The notes under the pieces: generated by a model
The model's database searches: none
Seen by the model: only the letters and a program-made list of their open reading frames with translations
Told to the model about the DNA's origin: nothing
NCBI GenBank assembly: GCA_020629955.1
Contig: JAHDCI010000034.1
Location: 1 to 37,543 of the forward strand
Reading direction: 5' to 3'
DNA from: Myxococcota bacterium
GTDB lineage: Bacteria; Myxococcota_A; Polyangia; Polyangiales; Houyiibacteriaceae
DNA: 37,543 nucleotides
Program-made: the position numbers and the translations under genes
Shown here: positions 17,780-26,945 of the stretch, piece after piece
Layout of the letters: every line of letters starts with the position of its first letter
How positions within the stretch are numbered: position 1 is the stretch's first letter

Positions 17780-18889
17780 ATGGCCGCGAAGCGATTTCGA
17801 AGTAGATCATTGGGGCGTTTCCTTCTTTTCGCGTTCTTGCTCTCAGGCTGCCCGGCAAATCCGATCACGCCGCCTCCACCGCCACCGGAAGATGGAGGCA
17901 CGAATGGAGATCGTTGTGGCGATTTTCGCGCGACCAGCGCCATCCACAACGGAACCGCGGACCCGACCCTCTTGCCGCTCGAGGCGGGGCAAGCCTTTGC
18001 GATCGGTTATCTCCCGATGGGTCCGTGCAGCGCGATCTTTGTCCATGAAGAGTGGGCGCTGACAGCGCGGCATTGCCGTCTCGCTGCCGGTGGCGAAGTC
18101 TGCGTCGGCGAACCGCCTGCCCGTCCGGATATCTGCATTCCCGTAGAAGAGGTGATCGACCATCCAACGCTCGACCTTTCCATCTTTCGAATCGAGGGCC
18201 GCGTCACCGATCACCTCGATACGGTCGTTCCGATTCCGATCTTGACTCAGGATCTTGGGCTCTTTGCGGGGCAGCTCGCCGAAGCTGCGGGCTATGGGCT
18301 TCAGGAAGATGGTCGCCGCTTTGGCGAACGGGAGTTTGTCCCCGAGATGATCGTCGATTTCGAAGGTGGCTGGGTGACGGTGATCGCCGGTGGCGACCGC
18401 GGGGTTTGCAACGGGGATTCCGGCGGACCGCTGATGGTGATCGATGAAAACGGAGAGGTCCGGGTTGCCGGCGTGCTCGATCAGGGAGCAGAGGACAACG
18501 ACGATTGCCGCGGGCGTGACCACTACACCCGAACGGATCGGATCGCGGGCTGGATTCAAGACTATATCGGGCCGGTTCAGAGCGTGACCGGCGGCTGCGC
18601 GGGCGTGGATGAAATCGGCCGATGTTTTGGAAGCCAAGCGTATTGGTGCGAAGAGGGGCGGATTCGAACGGCGCGATGTCCGGTGCGATGCGGCTGGAAC
18701 GGCTCGCGCAATGCGTTCCGCTGCCTAGAAAGCGACGACCCGTGCGAGGGCATCGACGGGTTCGGGATCTGCGACGGTGAAACAGCTCGCTGGTGCGAAG
18801 CGGGCGAGCTCAAAGCACGAGCGTGCGGAAGCTGCGCTCAGAGTTGCGTTCGCAACCATGCGGGCGCGAACTGCGTGGTCATTCCGTAG
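17780..18889 (+). CDS. Trypsin-like (S1) serine protease lipoprotein
   Basis: A 369-residue protein. Signal with lipobox LSGC (Cys24), then a Pro-rich linker (six Pro). The S1 chymotrypsin-fold domain (about 46-283) has His98 in ALTARHC, Asp132 in LDLSIF and Ser214 in GDSGGP. There is no evident zymogen activation site; the domain starts at about ATSAIHNGTA. The C-terminal 85 residues hold two Cys-rich modules, each with a G..G.C...A.WC pattern, probably for substrate or surface binding. ATG 17780 was chosen over an upstream GTG-containing extension that weakens the signal peptide. It is convergent with the lipoprotein gene at 18932. Confidence 0.9.
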   Translation: MAAKRFRSRSLGRFLLFAFLLSGCPANPITPPPPPPEDGGTNGDRCGDFRATSAIHNGTADPTLLPLEAGQAFAIGYLPMGPCSAIFVHEEWALTARHCRLAAGGEVCVGEPPARPDICIPVEEVIDHPTLDLSIFRIEGRVTDHLDTVVPIPILTQDLGLFAGQLAEAAGYGLQEDGRRFGEREFVPEMIVDFEGGWVTVIAGGDRGVCNGDSGGPLMVIDENGEVRVAGVLDQGAEDNDDCRGRDHYTRTDRIAGWIQDYIGPVQSVTGGCAGVDEIGRCFGSQAYWCEEGRIRTARCPVRCGWNGSRNAFRCLESDDPCEGIDGFGICDGETARWCEAGELKARACGSCAQSCVRNHAGANCVVIP

Positions 18890-18931
18890 GTTGGCACCGT
18901 CTGGTTCTCACGCTCCCGTTTTCGCGACGCA

Positions 18932-19417
18932 CTACCACCGGAGCTGCAGGTTAACGTCGAGGGGGCTCATTCGTACCTCGAAGCTTGGGCCTCGCTCCCA
19001 ATGATGTGCCTCGCGCCCGCGAAGCTGAAGCCCTCTTCCCAGCATGAAGCTCCCCGCGATGACGAAGAGACTCGTGACGGGGAGAAGATGGAGCGGGCAG
19101 CCTCCGCGGGTGCATTCGAGATCATGCACGGCTTGCATAAGTACGACACCCACCGAACTCAAAGCGCCGATTCCGAGCAAGGTCGCGCCGCCGCGAATAC
19201 GCGGTCGTTGACCGAGCTCGATATCAAGAATCTCCTCGCGCGGGATACGAAGCTCTGGTTCAAGGTCACCGCGAGTAGAAACGCTGACCTCGTGCTCATT
19301 CGAGTCGACGGCATAGCCGTTGAGAACGCTGCCATCCCGCAGATAGATTCGGGAAGAACATGCGCTCGTGAAAACCAATAGTGCGATAGCGAATAGTCGG
19401 AAGCTCTGTCGAAACAT
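18932..19417 (-). CDS. Putative lipoprotein with two hydrophobic segments
   Basis: A 161-residue protein from ATG 19417; ATG 19447 would add ten residues. Lipobox FTSAC (Cys20). The first mature part resembles a small beta-barrel fold (IYLRDGSVLNGYAVD...) of the kind found in small envelope proteins. Then come two hydrophobic stretches (GATLLGIGALSSVGVVLMQA and LPVTSLFVIAGSFMLGRG). No family assignment. It lies downstream of the nadB group on the same strand but is separated by 336 bases, so it probably has its own promoter. Confidence 0.7.
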   Translation of the reverse strand: MFRQSFRLFAIALLVFTSACSSRIYLRDGSVLNGYAVDSNEHEVSVSTRGDLEPELRIPREEILDIELGQRPRIRGGATLLGIGALSSVGVVLMQAVHDLECTRGGCPLHLLPVTSLFVIAGSFMLGRGLQLRGREAHHWERGPSFEVRMSPLDVNLQLRW

Positions 19418-19753
19418 GAATGACCTTCTACGCAATGAATGTTCCACGTAGTTTCGCTCGATGTCATGTTCGAAATGGCAAATGAATTCATAAGGATAGG
19501 CGTGATTCGGCTTGTGCCTTAGTCCTGTTGAGAGGTCACTCGGGTGGGGCGAGTTCTCCGCACATCAAGACGCGAATTGGGTGTGGCGAAGGCGGAGCGA
19601 GTTCGAAGCGACGTGGTTTACACCGTGAAGTCCCGCGTAGAAGACCCCGTCGCCGGCCAACAAGGGGGCCCGTAAGTAGAGCCGTGTCTATCGTGACGAG
19701 TTTCGTCCTGGGTCGTGCGATAGCTTCAGCCTGTAGTGGTCAGTGCCGTGTCG
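19418..19753. other. Non-coding stretch, nothing recognised
   Basis: The gap lies between two minus-strand genes. I see no convincing open frame with a start and ribosome-binding site, and no tRNA, structured RNA signature or strong terminator. The part nearest the lipoprotein gene (about 19420-19500) is AT-richer than its surroundings and is the likely promoter region. Confidence 0.5.
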
Positions 19754-20251
19754 CTACGAGCTTGGAGGGAGCGGGCGTTTCGGGATTTTCGCTTCACGTA
19801 GGATTTGCTCTGGTGTCATCTCGCGGTGAATCGACTCATCGTAAGCGGCGCCGAACCACACATCCGGCCAGAAGATCAGGTCGGAGATCTTCGGGTGCAC
19901 TGCGCGCGCGAGCGCGGCGAGAGCGAGTCCCATTTCGGCCTCGCTGCCCTCCGCGTTCAGCTGTCGACGGATGAGTTCGAGCGCGTCTTCGTCCGAGAGC
20001 GTGAGCGAAGATGACAAGCGGGAGGTCGCGATTCGTTCCTGAACCCATTCCTGATGTTCCATCCCGCCGTAGATACCTTGGAACTCCCGAAGAGGTATCG
20101 ACAGGCCGCTGAGAGTTCGGAAACGCTCGAGCAGGCTCTGGGAGCGTTCATCTTCGCGAGCACCATCCAGCTCGGATGCAATCTCGCCAAGCTCACGAAG
20201 CATGGCCGGGTCGACGTCCAGGCATGCAAGGACGTCGTCGAGTCCGGTCAC
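19754..20251 (-). CDS. Hypothetical protein translationally coupled to nadB
   Basis: A 165-residue, largely helical, acidic soluble protein. Its GTG start at 20251 overlaps the nadB stop by four bases (GTGA), so the two are translated from one mRNA. It has a central PLREFQGIYGGMEHQEWV segment and a C-terminal KISDLIFWPDVWFG motif that looks conserved in character. No family is recognised. Tight coupling to nadB suggests a role near NAD biosynthesis or stability of the oxidase, but this is inference only. Confidence 0.8.
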   Translation of the reverse strand: MTGLDDVLACLDVDPAMLRELGEIASELDGAREDERSQSLLERFRTLSGLSIPLREFQGIYGGMEHQEWVQERIATSRLSSSLTLSDEDALELIRRQLNAEGSEAEMGLALAALARAVHPKISDLIFWPDVWFGAAYDESIHREMTPEQILREAKIPKRPLPPSS

Positions 20252-21849
20252 CGCTTGCCGCGGATGTGCGCGGGGACGCCGCGCTCGACGATCGTATCGT
20301 TACCGCAACGTTCGTTATCGACCTCGGGATGGTCGAGGGTGTAGTGAAGACCGCGGCTCTCGTGACGGGCCATCGCGCATTGCACGATCAAGTCCGCCAC
20401 GTCCGCAATATTGCGCAGCTCGAGCATGTCGCGGTTCACGAGGTGCGCCCAGTAGTACTCGCGGATCTCCTCTTTGAGCAGTGCGATTCGGCGAGCCGCG
20501 CGCTTGAGGCGCTTATCGCTGCGGACAATGCCGACGTAGTTCCACATGAAGCGGCGAAGCTCGTCCCAGTTTTGGGAGACGACAACCGCTTCGTCGCTCG
20601 GCACGGCCGAACCTGTATTCCATTCCGGAAGCTCGCCTGGCGTTACCCACTGTCCTTCTTCGAGCGCGTGCGCGACGCGGTTCCCATAGACCAGCCCTTC
20701 GAGCAACGAGTTCGAAGCGAGACGATTCGCGCCGTGAAGCCCGGAGCACGTGACTTCGCCAATGGCCCAAAGACCCGGCAGCGAAGTGGAGCCCTGCTTA
20801 TCGACAACGACGCCGCCACACATATAGTGCGCCGCCGGCACGACCGGGATGGGCTGCTTCGTCATATCGACGCCGAACTTCATGCAATAGCCATGGATAT
20901 TCGGGAATCGATTGGCCACGAACTCGGAATCGAGATGCGACATATCGAGGAAGACATGTTCCTCGCCAGACTTCTTCATCTCGTAGTCGATGGCGCGAGC
21001 GACCACATCGCGAGGAGCGAGATCTTTCATCTCGTGGTGGTCCTGCATAAATGCGGTGCCATCTCGTCGCTTGAGTACGCCGCCTTCCCCGCGTAGCGCC
21101 TCGCTGATCAAAAACGTCTTCGAGTCGACGTGATAGAGGCTCGTCGGATGGAATTGGAAAAACTCCATATTCGCGATCTGTGCGCCCGCGCGATAGGCCA
21201 TCGCGACGCCATCGCCCGTCGCAACATCGGGGTTCGAGGTGTAGAGGTAGACCTTGCCCGCGCCGCCAGCGGCGAGCACCGTCGCGCGCGCCGAATAGGT
21301 ATGCACTTCGCCCGTCGGCTCCTCGAGCACATAGGCGCCCACAACCTGCCGTCGTGGTCCGCCGAAGCGGCTCTGTTCGATGAGGTCGACCGCCATATGA
21401 TCTTCGAGAATCGTGATATTCGGATTTGCATCCGCTGCCGCGACCAACGCGCGCTGCACCTCTCGTCCGGTGATATCACCGGCGTGAACAACGCGGCGTG
21501 CGCTGTGTCCGCCTTCACGGGTGAGATCGAGGTTGCCTTCTTTGCGCGAGAACTCGGCGCCGAGCTCCATCAGATGACGAATGCGCCCCGGCCCCTCTTC
21601 GATCACAAGCTGGACAACATCTTCGTGCGAGAGGCCGCCGCCTGTCGCGAGGGTATCCTTGATATGCGCCTCGAATGAGTCCTCCGGCGATAGGACGGCG
21701 GCGATTCCGCCCTGCGCGTAGTTCGTCGCGGCCTCCGTGCGTGCGCGCTTGGTCACCATGGTGACCTTCGCCTTCTTCGCGGCTTCCAGCGCAAAGCTCA
21801 GCCCGGCAACGCCACTTCCGATGACTAGGATTTCACAATCGACTCTCAT
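20248..21849 (-). CDS. nadB: L-aspartate oxidase NadB
   Basis: A 533-residue flavoenzyme that oxidises L-aspartate to iminoaspartate, the first step of de novo NAD synthesis. The FAD dinucleotide-binding motif is GSGVAGL (11-17), followed by NYAQGGIAA. Active-site regions are GGHSARRVVHAGDITG, EFFQFHPT, PAAHYMCGG and GEVTCSGLHGANRLASNSL, all typical of the fumarate reductase/aspartate oxidase family. The helical C-terminal domain is complete. An AAAGGA ribosome-binding site precedes ATG 21849. The partner quinolinate synthase gene (nadA) is not in the window. Confidence 0.97.
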   Translation of the reverse strand: MRVDCEILVIGSGVAGLSFALEAAKKAKVTMVTKRARTEAATNYAQGGIAAVLSPEDSFEAHIKDTLATGGGLSHEDVVQLVIEEGPGRIRHLMELGAEFSRKEGNLDLTREGGHSARRVVHAGDITGREVQRALVAAADANPNITILEDHMAVDLIEQSRFGGPRRQVVGAYVLEEPTGEVHTYSARATVLAAGGAGKVYLYTSNPDVATGDGVAMAYRAGAQIANMEFFQFHPTSLYHVDSKTFLISEALRGEGGVLKRRDGTAFMQDHHEMKDLAPRDVVARAIDYEMKKSGEEHVFLDMSHLDSEFVANRFPNIHGYCMKFGVDMTKQPIPVVPAAHYMCGGVVVDKQGSTSLPGLWAIGEVTCSGLHGANRLASNSLLEGLVYGNRVAHALEEGQWVTPGELPEWNTGSAVPSDEAVVVSQNWDELRRFMWNYVGIVRSDKRLKRAARRIALLKEEIREYYWAHLVNRDMLELRNIADVADLIVQCAMARHESRGLHYTLDHPEVDNERCGNDTIVERGVPAHIRGKR

Positions 21850-22018
21850 GTCCGAACATCCTTTGGTGATGCGCTATCGCAACCCGATTCTCGCCATCTC
21901 GCGTGCGTGAGGAATGGCTCTTCGGAGGATCGTAGAGCTTGAATCCCGCTCTGCGCAACGATGATCGTGCTCGGTCCGGCGTCCTTCGGTGCGCATTTTG
22001 CTAAGTTCGAGGCTTACC

Positions 22019-23173
22019 ATGGTTTGCTCTTTCCGCGTTTCTCCCGAATTGGCCCCCACTCTGTGCCGAAACCTGACTCAATTCACACGGTTCGCGTTCG
22101 CGCTAGCAGCAGCGTGTGTCTTTGGGGGCACGCTCGTGTGGTCCCCCTCACACGCCAGCGCATGTTCCGGTGGGTTGCCGGCCTACCATCGCGTCCAGTT
22201 TCAAGGGCACGAGGTGCTGGCGTTGACCGAGGCCTCCGGGAGCGGCTTACGCCTTGGCGCTGCGGGGGCGCACCGTTTTCAAGTCTCGAACCTGACTCGG
22301 AGGACAAACCGTTTTCTCTCCGCAGACGGGGAACAGATCGCAGTTTTTAAAGAGAACTATGCAGAAGACCCGGTCGATTGCCTCCCGTTGAACGTTTCGA
22401 TCGAGGTCCGAAGCGTTCGAAACGATCGGCAACTTGCCTCTTTTCAGCTCGAGGTCAACGAGGTGCACCGTGCGTGGTTTGCGCTCGAAAATAGCCGCCT
22501 TGTCATCCAGGGCTTTCGGTCCTCGACGCAGAGCGACGAAGTCTATGTCGTGAATCTCCAGGACGGTTCTATGACGACCCTCAGTGCCTTTCGCGCAGGC
22601 GTCACGAGCGATGACCATCTGGTGACACTGGATGAGGAAGGTCTTGCGCTGCGATCTCTTCGAGATCTTAACGCGGTCGAACGGATCATGAGCAGCGACG
22701 AACTCGATGGCATTTACCAGTTGCTCCCGGGTGCGAATCACACCCGCGACCAGATCACGCTGTTTCGCGACGAAGGCTCGATCTCGTTGCTGACGGTGGT
22801 GCGAACGGCGACCGGCTTTGAGACACATAGGAACGAGCTGTCGACCTCGGGGCGCGTCGTCTCAAGCGATGCGAGCGCCGAGTATCTGGTTGTTATGGAC
22901 CGTGAAGCAGGGGCGGTTCGAGTGATCGATCGGAGCGGCAGAATCCGTATTGAGGTCACCGGACAACCGGTCTACACCGCGGCCGCGATTGCGCCGGACG
23001 CGAGCGCTCTTGCGGTCGTCTCTGTCACCGAGCCTGACGCGGAGGTGTTCCCGACTTCGTACGCCTTTGAGCAAAGCGCAACCGAGCTGATCTTTCCAAG
23101 CGGGCGCGTGATAGGCCGCGGTCGGGCGCAACGCTCGCGGGTCCGGCGGGTCACACGTCCCACTTCGGGCTGA
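22019..23173 (+). CDS. Exported propeller-like protein, tandem copy 1
   Basis: A 384-residue secreted protein. The signal peptide ends near residue 48 (HASA), followed directly by Cys and GLPAYHRVQF. The mature part shows repeated short strands of WD40/TolB-like propeller style, including VSNLTRRTN, RAGVTSDDHLVT, VVSSDASAEYLVVM, YTAAAIAPDASAL and the final ATELIFPSGRV. No known family. Start ATG 22019 is supported because it gives exactly the same length as the paralogue that follows; an in-frame GTG lies at 21989. It is divergent from nadB. Confidence 0.85.
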   Translation: MVCSFRVSPELAPTLCRNLTQFTRFAFALAAACVFGGTLVWSPSHASACSGGLPAYHRVQFQGHEVLALTEASGSGLRLGAAGAHRFQVSNLTRRTNRFLSADGEQIAVFKENYAEDPVDCLPLNVSIEVRSVRNDRQLASFQLEVNEVHRAWFALENSRLVIQGFRSSTQSDEVYVVNLQDGSMTTLSAFRAGVTSDDHLVTLDEEGLALRSLRDLNAVERIMSSDELDGIYQLLPGANHTRDQITLFRDEGSISLLTVVRTATGFETHRNELSTSGRVVSSDASAEYLVVMDREAGAVRVIDRSGRIRIEVTGQPVYTAAAIAPDASALAVVSVTEPDAEVFPTSYAFEQSATELIFPSGRVIGRGRAQRSRVRRVTRPTSG

Positions 23174-23279
23174 CGCTTGGCAGAATTTCACTCACCGGCG
23201 GGTGGAAGAACGAGCAAGTTTGTAGAGCGGGGAACGGAAAGGCGTGCACTTCGGCGCAGATCTTGCTCCTTGTACGCGC

Positions 23280-24434
23280 ATGCGTCCGATGCCCTCCTCT
23301 CCTCTTTCCTCATTCGCCCGTATTTTTCAGGGTGCGCACTCCACTTCTTTGGCGTCTGTGTTTCTTCTGGCCTGTGTCTACGGGGCCACACTCCTGTGCG
23401 CACCTTCGCGCGCCTCGGCGTGCTGTCAGACGGGGCTGCCCGCCTATCACCGGGTTCAGTTCGATGGAGATTCGGTGATCGCGCTGAATGAGATCGCCGG
23501 GAGCGGTCTTCGTTTCGGCCGGGATGGCGAGCGTCGCTTCCCCGTCTCAAACCTGACTCGACGAACCGACCGCTTTCTCTCTCCCGACGGTGAGCAGATT
23601 GCGATCTTCAAAGCGAACTACGGCGAGTATTCCTCCGATTGCCTTCCCGATGATTACACCGTGGAGATTCGGCGCGTACGTGACGATCATCTTCTGACCT
23701 CGTTTCCGCTCGCCGCGAATGATGCGTTTCATGCTTGGTTTGCGGAAGGCAATCGGACGCTCGTGATCCACGGCTACCGCTATGAAAGTGATCGTGAGGA
23801 AGCCTATATCGTGGACCTTGCGGACGGATCGGTCACGACTCGAAACGCCCTTCGGGCGGGCGTGACCCGCGACGATCATCTGGTCACGATGGAAGATGAA
23901 GGCTTGGTAATTCGTCCGCTTCACGATCTCGAGGCGCGCGAGCTCATGGTGCGAGCGGAAGAGCTTAATGGGGTCTTTCGACTTCTTCCCGGCGCGCTTC
24001 AGACGCGCGACCACTTGACCTTCCTCAAAGAGGATGACGCCGTGTCTCTTCTGACCGTGGAGCGCGACGCTTCGGGGTTTCGACGCCGCGTCGAGGACAT
24101 TCCCCGGCAGGGGTCGGTTGTCTCGAGTGACGCTTCCGCGGAGTTTTTGGTCGTGATGGGTGTCGAGCGGACATCCGTGAGCGTCATTGGCCGAAGCGGC
24201 GTGGAACACATCCGCGTCTCTGGACAAGCGTTTTATACGGCGGCGGCGATCGCGCCGGATGCAAGCGCCCTGGTGGTGGTCTCTGTGACCGAGCCTGAAG
24301 CGGATATCTCCCCGCTCTCGTATGCGTTTGAGCGAAGTGCGACCGAGCTGATCTTTCCGAGCGGCCGCGTTGTGCACAGCGGCCGAGCTCAGCGCTCTCA
24401 GGTCCAGCGGATCACTCGCTCCGCGGCGCACTAG
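23280..24434 (+). CDS. Exported propeller-like protein, tandem copy 2
   Basis: A 384-residue paralogue of the preceding gene, matching over its full length. Shared blocks include GLPAYHRVQF, VSNLTRRT, DDHLVT, VVSSDASAE, YTAAAIAPDASAL and ATELIFPSGRV. The signal peptide ends near RASA and is followed by CCQTG, where copy 1 has CSGG. ATG 23280 was chosen by alignment; GTG 23244 with a purine-rich site upstream is an alternative. The 106-base gap to copy 1 allows one transcript. The function is unknown. Confidence 0.85.
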   Translation: MRPMPSSPLSSFARIFQGAHSTSLASVFLLACVYGATLLCAPSRASACCQTGLPAYHRVQFDGDSVIALNEIAGSGLRFGRDGERRFPVSNLTRRTDRFLSPDGEQIAIFKANYGEYSSDCLPDDYTVEIRRVRDDHLLTSFPLAANDAFHAWFAEGNRTLVIHGYRYESDREEAYIVDLADGSVTTRNALRAGVTRDDHLVTMEDEGLVIRPLHDLEARELMVRAEELNGVFRLLPGALQTRDHLTFLKEDDAVSLLTVERDASGFRRRVEDIPRQGSVVSSDASAEFLVVMGVERTSVSVIGRSGVEHIRVSGQAFYTAAAIAPDASALVVVSVTEPEADISPLSYAFERSATELIFPSGRVVHSGRAQRSQVQRITRSAAH

Positions 24435-24578
24435 CTAGCTAGCGCGGGGATCAGATCGATGGAAGGGATGATCTTTCGTCAGGGGCGCCGAGGCGAGCTT
24501 CGACAGGCGAACGACATGCCGAGTAGTTCGAAGGAAGAGCGAGGCTCGGATCGGCGTTCCTGGCGGAAGAGGGCCCTG

Positions 24579-25610
24579 CTAGCGATGTGAACCACGCACG
24601 ATAGCACGTGGCAACACCTGACTCGCCGCCTCTTCGAATTGAGCCTTCGCTTCCGGATCCAGACGCGCGAGTTGATGGCATGCATCCACGAGCTTGATCA
24701 GGTGATCATCCGCTTTGGTAGGACTCTGTTCGATCGCGAAGATGCGCGAGGCTTCGAGACTCTGAATCGGTCGCGCTTCCTTCACGGGTGTTGCAAGGCT
24801 CGCAGGGATGCCGGTCATGAACGCAAGCGCGTAGTAACGAGTGAAGCGCTCTCGTTCTACGAGGCCTCGTTGAACAAGGTTCTGAGCGGCATACGAGCTT
24901 GTCACGAGGTGTAGCGCGGTGAAGTTACGGGTTTCGATGTAGCGTTTCGCAGCCAGCCGAGAGAGGTCGCGAAGGGTCTCCGGTTTCTCTGTGAACGAAC
25001 GCATGATTTCGAGAACATCTCCGCGCTCCGCGACGGTTTTCATTCTGAGCGTGATTAACCGCGCTGGCTTCGCATCTTCGAGCGCGCGAACATTTTCGAA
25101 CACTTCATGAAGGGGCGCGCCTCCGCCGGATTCTTCGATCGAACCAACGCTTTGGTAGGAGGCGGCCCAGTAAGCGAGGGCAGAAGCGAGCTCTGCTTCA
25201 AAGACATGGCGCTCGACCGTCGGCTCGAGATCGAGCGCGTGCGAGACGCGAATCAGCGCGTGAAAGGCCCCGGCGGCAACGCCTGGAGTCAAGAGCGGAA
25301 GAAGGGAGCGCGCAGTCTCTTTCGCGCCGCGCTTTTTGATCGATGGAAGGAATTCCTCCCGTGCGCTTTCAAAGCGTGCTTCAAGTTCTCCTTCGGCTCC
25401 GAGCCGTTCGCGCCATCCGACCTGGTTTCGGGTCCGGCTCTCGAGCCGAGGGCTGTGCTTTGCGTCAAAGGCGCGAAGTGCGTCGTCATCGCCACCAAGC
25501 CTAGCGAGCGCTTGAAGGGCCATCGGCAGATGGTTGCTAAGGCCCTTTCCATACTCCGGAGAAAACGATTGGCTCCGATCAATGAGCCGCGAGAGTTCGG
25601 GTCGCTTCAT
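24579..25610 (-). CDS. Questin-oxidase-like family protein (DUF4243)
   Basis: A 343-residue, all-helical soluble protein. The N-terminal pattern SPEYGKGLSNHLPMALQAL followed by LARLGGDDDALRAF is the signature I know from the questin oxidase-like family. That family is named for a fungal enzyme opening the anthraquinone ring in a Baeyer-Villiger-type reaction. Later His-containing helices (GAFHALIRVSHAL, FTALHLVTSSYAA) also fit. Bacterial members have no established substrate. It is transcribed alone, divergent from the EEP gene at 25692. The family call rests on motif recall. Confidence 0.75.
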   Translation of the reverse strand: MKRPELSRLIDRSQSFSPEYGKGLSNHLPMALQALARLGGDDDALRAFDAKHSPRLESRTRNQVGWRERLGAEGELEARFESAREEFLPSIKKRGAKETARSLLPLLTPGVAAGAFHALIRVSHALDLEPTVERHVFEAELASALAYWAASYQSVGSIEESGGGAPLHEVFENVRALEDAKPARLITLRMKTVAERGDVLEIMRSFTEKPETLRDLSRLAAKRYIETRNFTALHLVTSSYAAQNLVQRGLVERERFTRYYALAFMTGIPASLATPVKEARPIQSLEASRIFAIEQSPTKADDHLIKLVDACHQLARLDPEAKAQFEEAASQVLPRAIVRGSHR

Positions 25611-25691
25611 GAGAACAATGATGGAAGCAGGCGTTCGTTTATGCTGCCTATCTGCTATTTCGTTGTCCGTCTGTTATTGTCCTGAAACCGC

Positions 25692-26450
25692 ATGCGGGAT
25701 TGGTCAACATATTCGGAGCGCGCAGGTCGATGGGTGGTTCAGCGTTCGAGTGGTCACGTCCATTTCGACGCTCTTGTCGTGCTCCATCAGAACGTCTGGT
25801 TCGATCCGCGTGATGAAACGGAACGCCATCGGCGACTTTTTGAGATGCTCGAAGAAGCCGATGCGGACGTGATTCACCTCTGCGAAGTGACACCGGCGCT
25901 TCATGCGAAGCTTCGGAATACCGATTGGATTCAAGACGAGTATGAGCTGGGGCCGCGTGTTCCAGAGAAACCCTACGGTTCGCTTTTGCTTTCCCGGCTG
26001 CCTGTGAGGCGCTACGGCGTATTTGACCTTCCTTCGATCATGGGCCGAAGGCTTCATTGGATCGACCTCGGTGCGCGGGTCTGTGTTGCCGGCGTTCATC
26101 TCGAATCCACCGAGGCGCTGGCAGCCGCGCGTTCAGAACAGCTTGAGCGATGCCGAAACGTGCTTCGGGATTACGAACACGTGCTTTTTGTTGGGGACTT
26201 TAACTTCGATGCCGGAGCTGCCGAGGAAGCGCTGCTTCACGATTTCGTCGACGTTCATGCGGCGCTTCACAGCGCGCCGAGCGCGACGCGGGATCCAGCC
26301 GGTAACCGCTACGGGAAAGGAAGCGCGGCGAGACGAATCGATCGCATCTGGCTCCGTTCATTGTCGGCGAAGGCTGAGAAGATCGACGTGCTCACAGGAG
26401 ATGTCTCCGACCACTATGGGCTGCGGGCGGAGATTTCTTGGCCGACTTGA
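25692..26450 (+). CDS. Endonuclease/exonuclease/phosphatase (EEP) family protein
   Basis: A 252-residue cytoplasmic protein with no signal peptide. EEP (DNase I-like) residues are all present: Asn34 in HQNVW, Glu65 in LCEVT, His136 in GVHLES, Asp169 and Asn171 in GDFNFD, Asp217 in RIDRIW, and the terminal SDHYG (Asp240, His241). The family uses a divalent metal to cleave phosphodiesters in nucleic acids, phospholipids or inositol phosphates. The substrate cannot be read from sequence. It is convergent, 14 bases apart, with the small alpha/beta-domain gene at 26465. Confidence 0.88.
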   Translation: MRDWSTYSERAGRWVVQRSSGHVHFDALVVLHQNVWFDPRDETERHRRLFEMLEEADADVIHLCEVTPALHAKLRNTDWIQDEYELGPRVPEKPYGSLLLSRLPVRRYGVFDLPSIMGRRLHWIDLGARVCVAGVHLESTEALAAARSEQLERCRNVLRDYEHVLFVGDFNFDAGAAEEALLHDFVDVHAALHSAPSATRDPAGNRYGKGSAARRIDRIWLRSLSAKAEKIDVLTGDVSDHYGLRAEISWPT

Positions 26451-26464
26451 ATGCCGGATTACGC

Positions 26465-26869
26465 TTACTCCGATTGGCTATCGAGCAAGACCTCCGCGCG
26501 AACCTTCGCGGCGTCGATGCTCTCGAAGAGCTCCGTGGGAAAAGATCGGTTCTGCCGGAGCCAGGTGTAGAACGCGTAAAGGGCGCGGGATGGCCTGCTT
26601 CGGATCACGATGAGCTCGGCGATCAGTGCGTGTCCATGCTTCGCAGACCATCGATTTCCGGACTCGACGAAATACTTCCGAGTTGTCGCGTCGAGCCTTA
26701 AAGGATCGAGACGCTCCGGATCCGCGATGATGACGAAGCGTCCACGTCTCGCATAGCCATCGAGGACTTCGAAGTAAGCGTCGATCTGCTCCGGCGTGGC
26801 GGTCGAGAGCATCCGCACGATGACGAGCGGGAAGCGCGAGTCGTCAATCTCGGCAATGCCTTCAAACAT
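26465..26869 (-). CDS. Small alpha/beta (STAS-like) domain protein, paralogue 1
   Basis: A 134-residue protein without signal peptide, of probable beta-alpha-beta-alpha topology. Strand PLVIVRMLSTATPEQ, helix AYFEVLDGYARRG, strand RFVIIADP, then helix and strand. It aligns with the tandem pair at 31150 and 31602: PLVIxR near residue 14, RxxRFxxIxD, xxRKxF, an AExIVxxS-type strand, and a final Ala-containing helix. The size and order recall single-domain STAS/SpoIIAA-like proteins, but I cannot confirm the fold. A purine-rich GAGAGG lies directly before the ATG. Confidence 0.75.
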   Translation of the reverse strand: MFEGIAEIDDSRFPLVIVRMLSTATPEQIDAYFEVLDGYARRGRFVIIADPERLDPLRLDATTRKYFVESGNRWSAKHGHALIAELIVIRSRPSRALYAFYTWLRQNRSFPTELFESIDAAKVRAEVLLDSQSE

Positions 26870-26945
26870 CCTCTCAGACTACCATTTTTGACGATCCAAA
26901 GACGTGTCCTTGCGCTTTCTTTTGGTTCCGCACTAGATCCTTCCC

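Noticed and set aside
19528-19974. A plus-strand Arg-rich frame overlapping the nadB-coupled gene
   Set aside because: Highly basic low-complexity product, overlaps a better-supported gene, no ribosome-binding site.
20176-21096. A long plus-strand frame opposite nadB
   Set aside because: Antisense shadow of a well-identified gene, with Arg/His-rich random-looking product.
23547-24431. A 294-codon minus-strand frame opposite tandem copy 2
   Set aside because: The plus-strand gene is confirmed by its paralogue; the minus frame is a mirror of codon bias.
24434-24444. Short repeated TAGC run after tandem copy 2
   Set aside because: Only about 2.5 units of four bases; too short to interpret.
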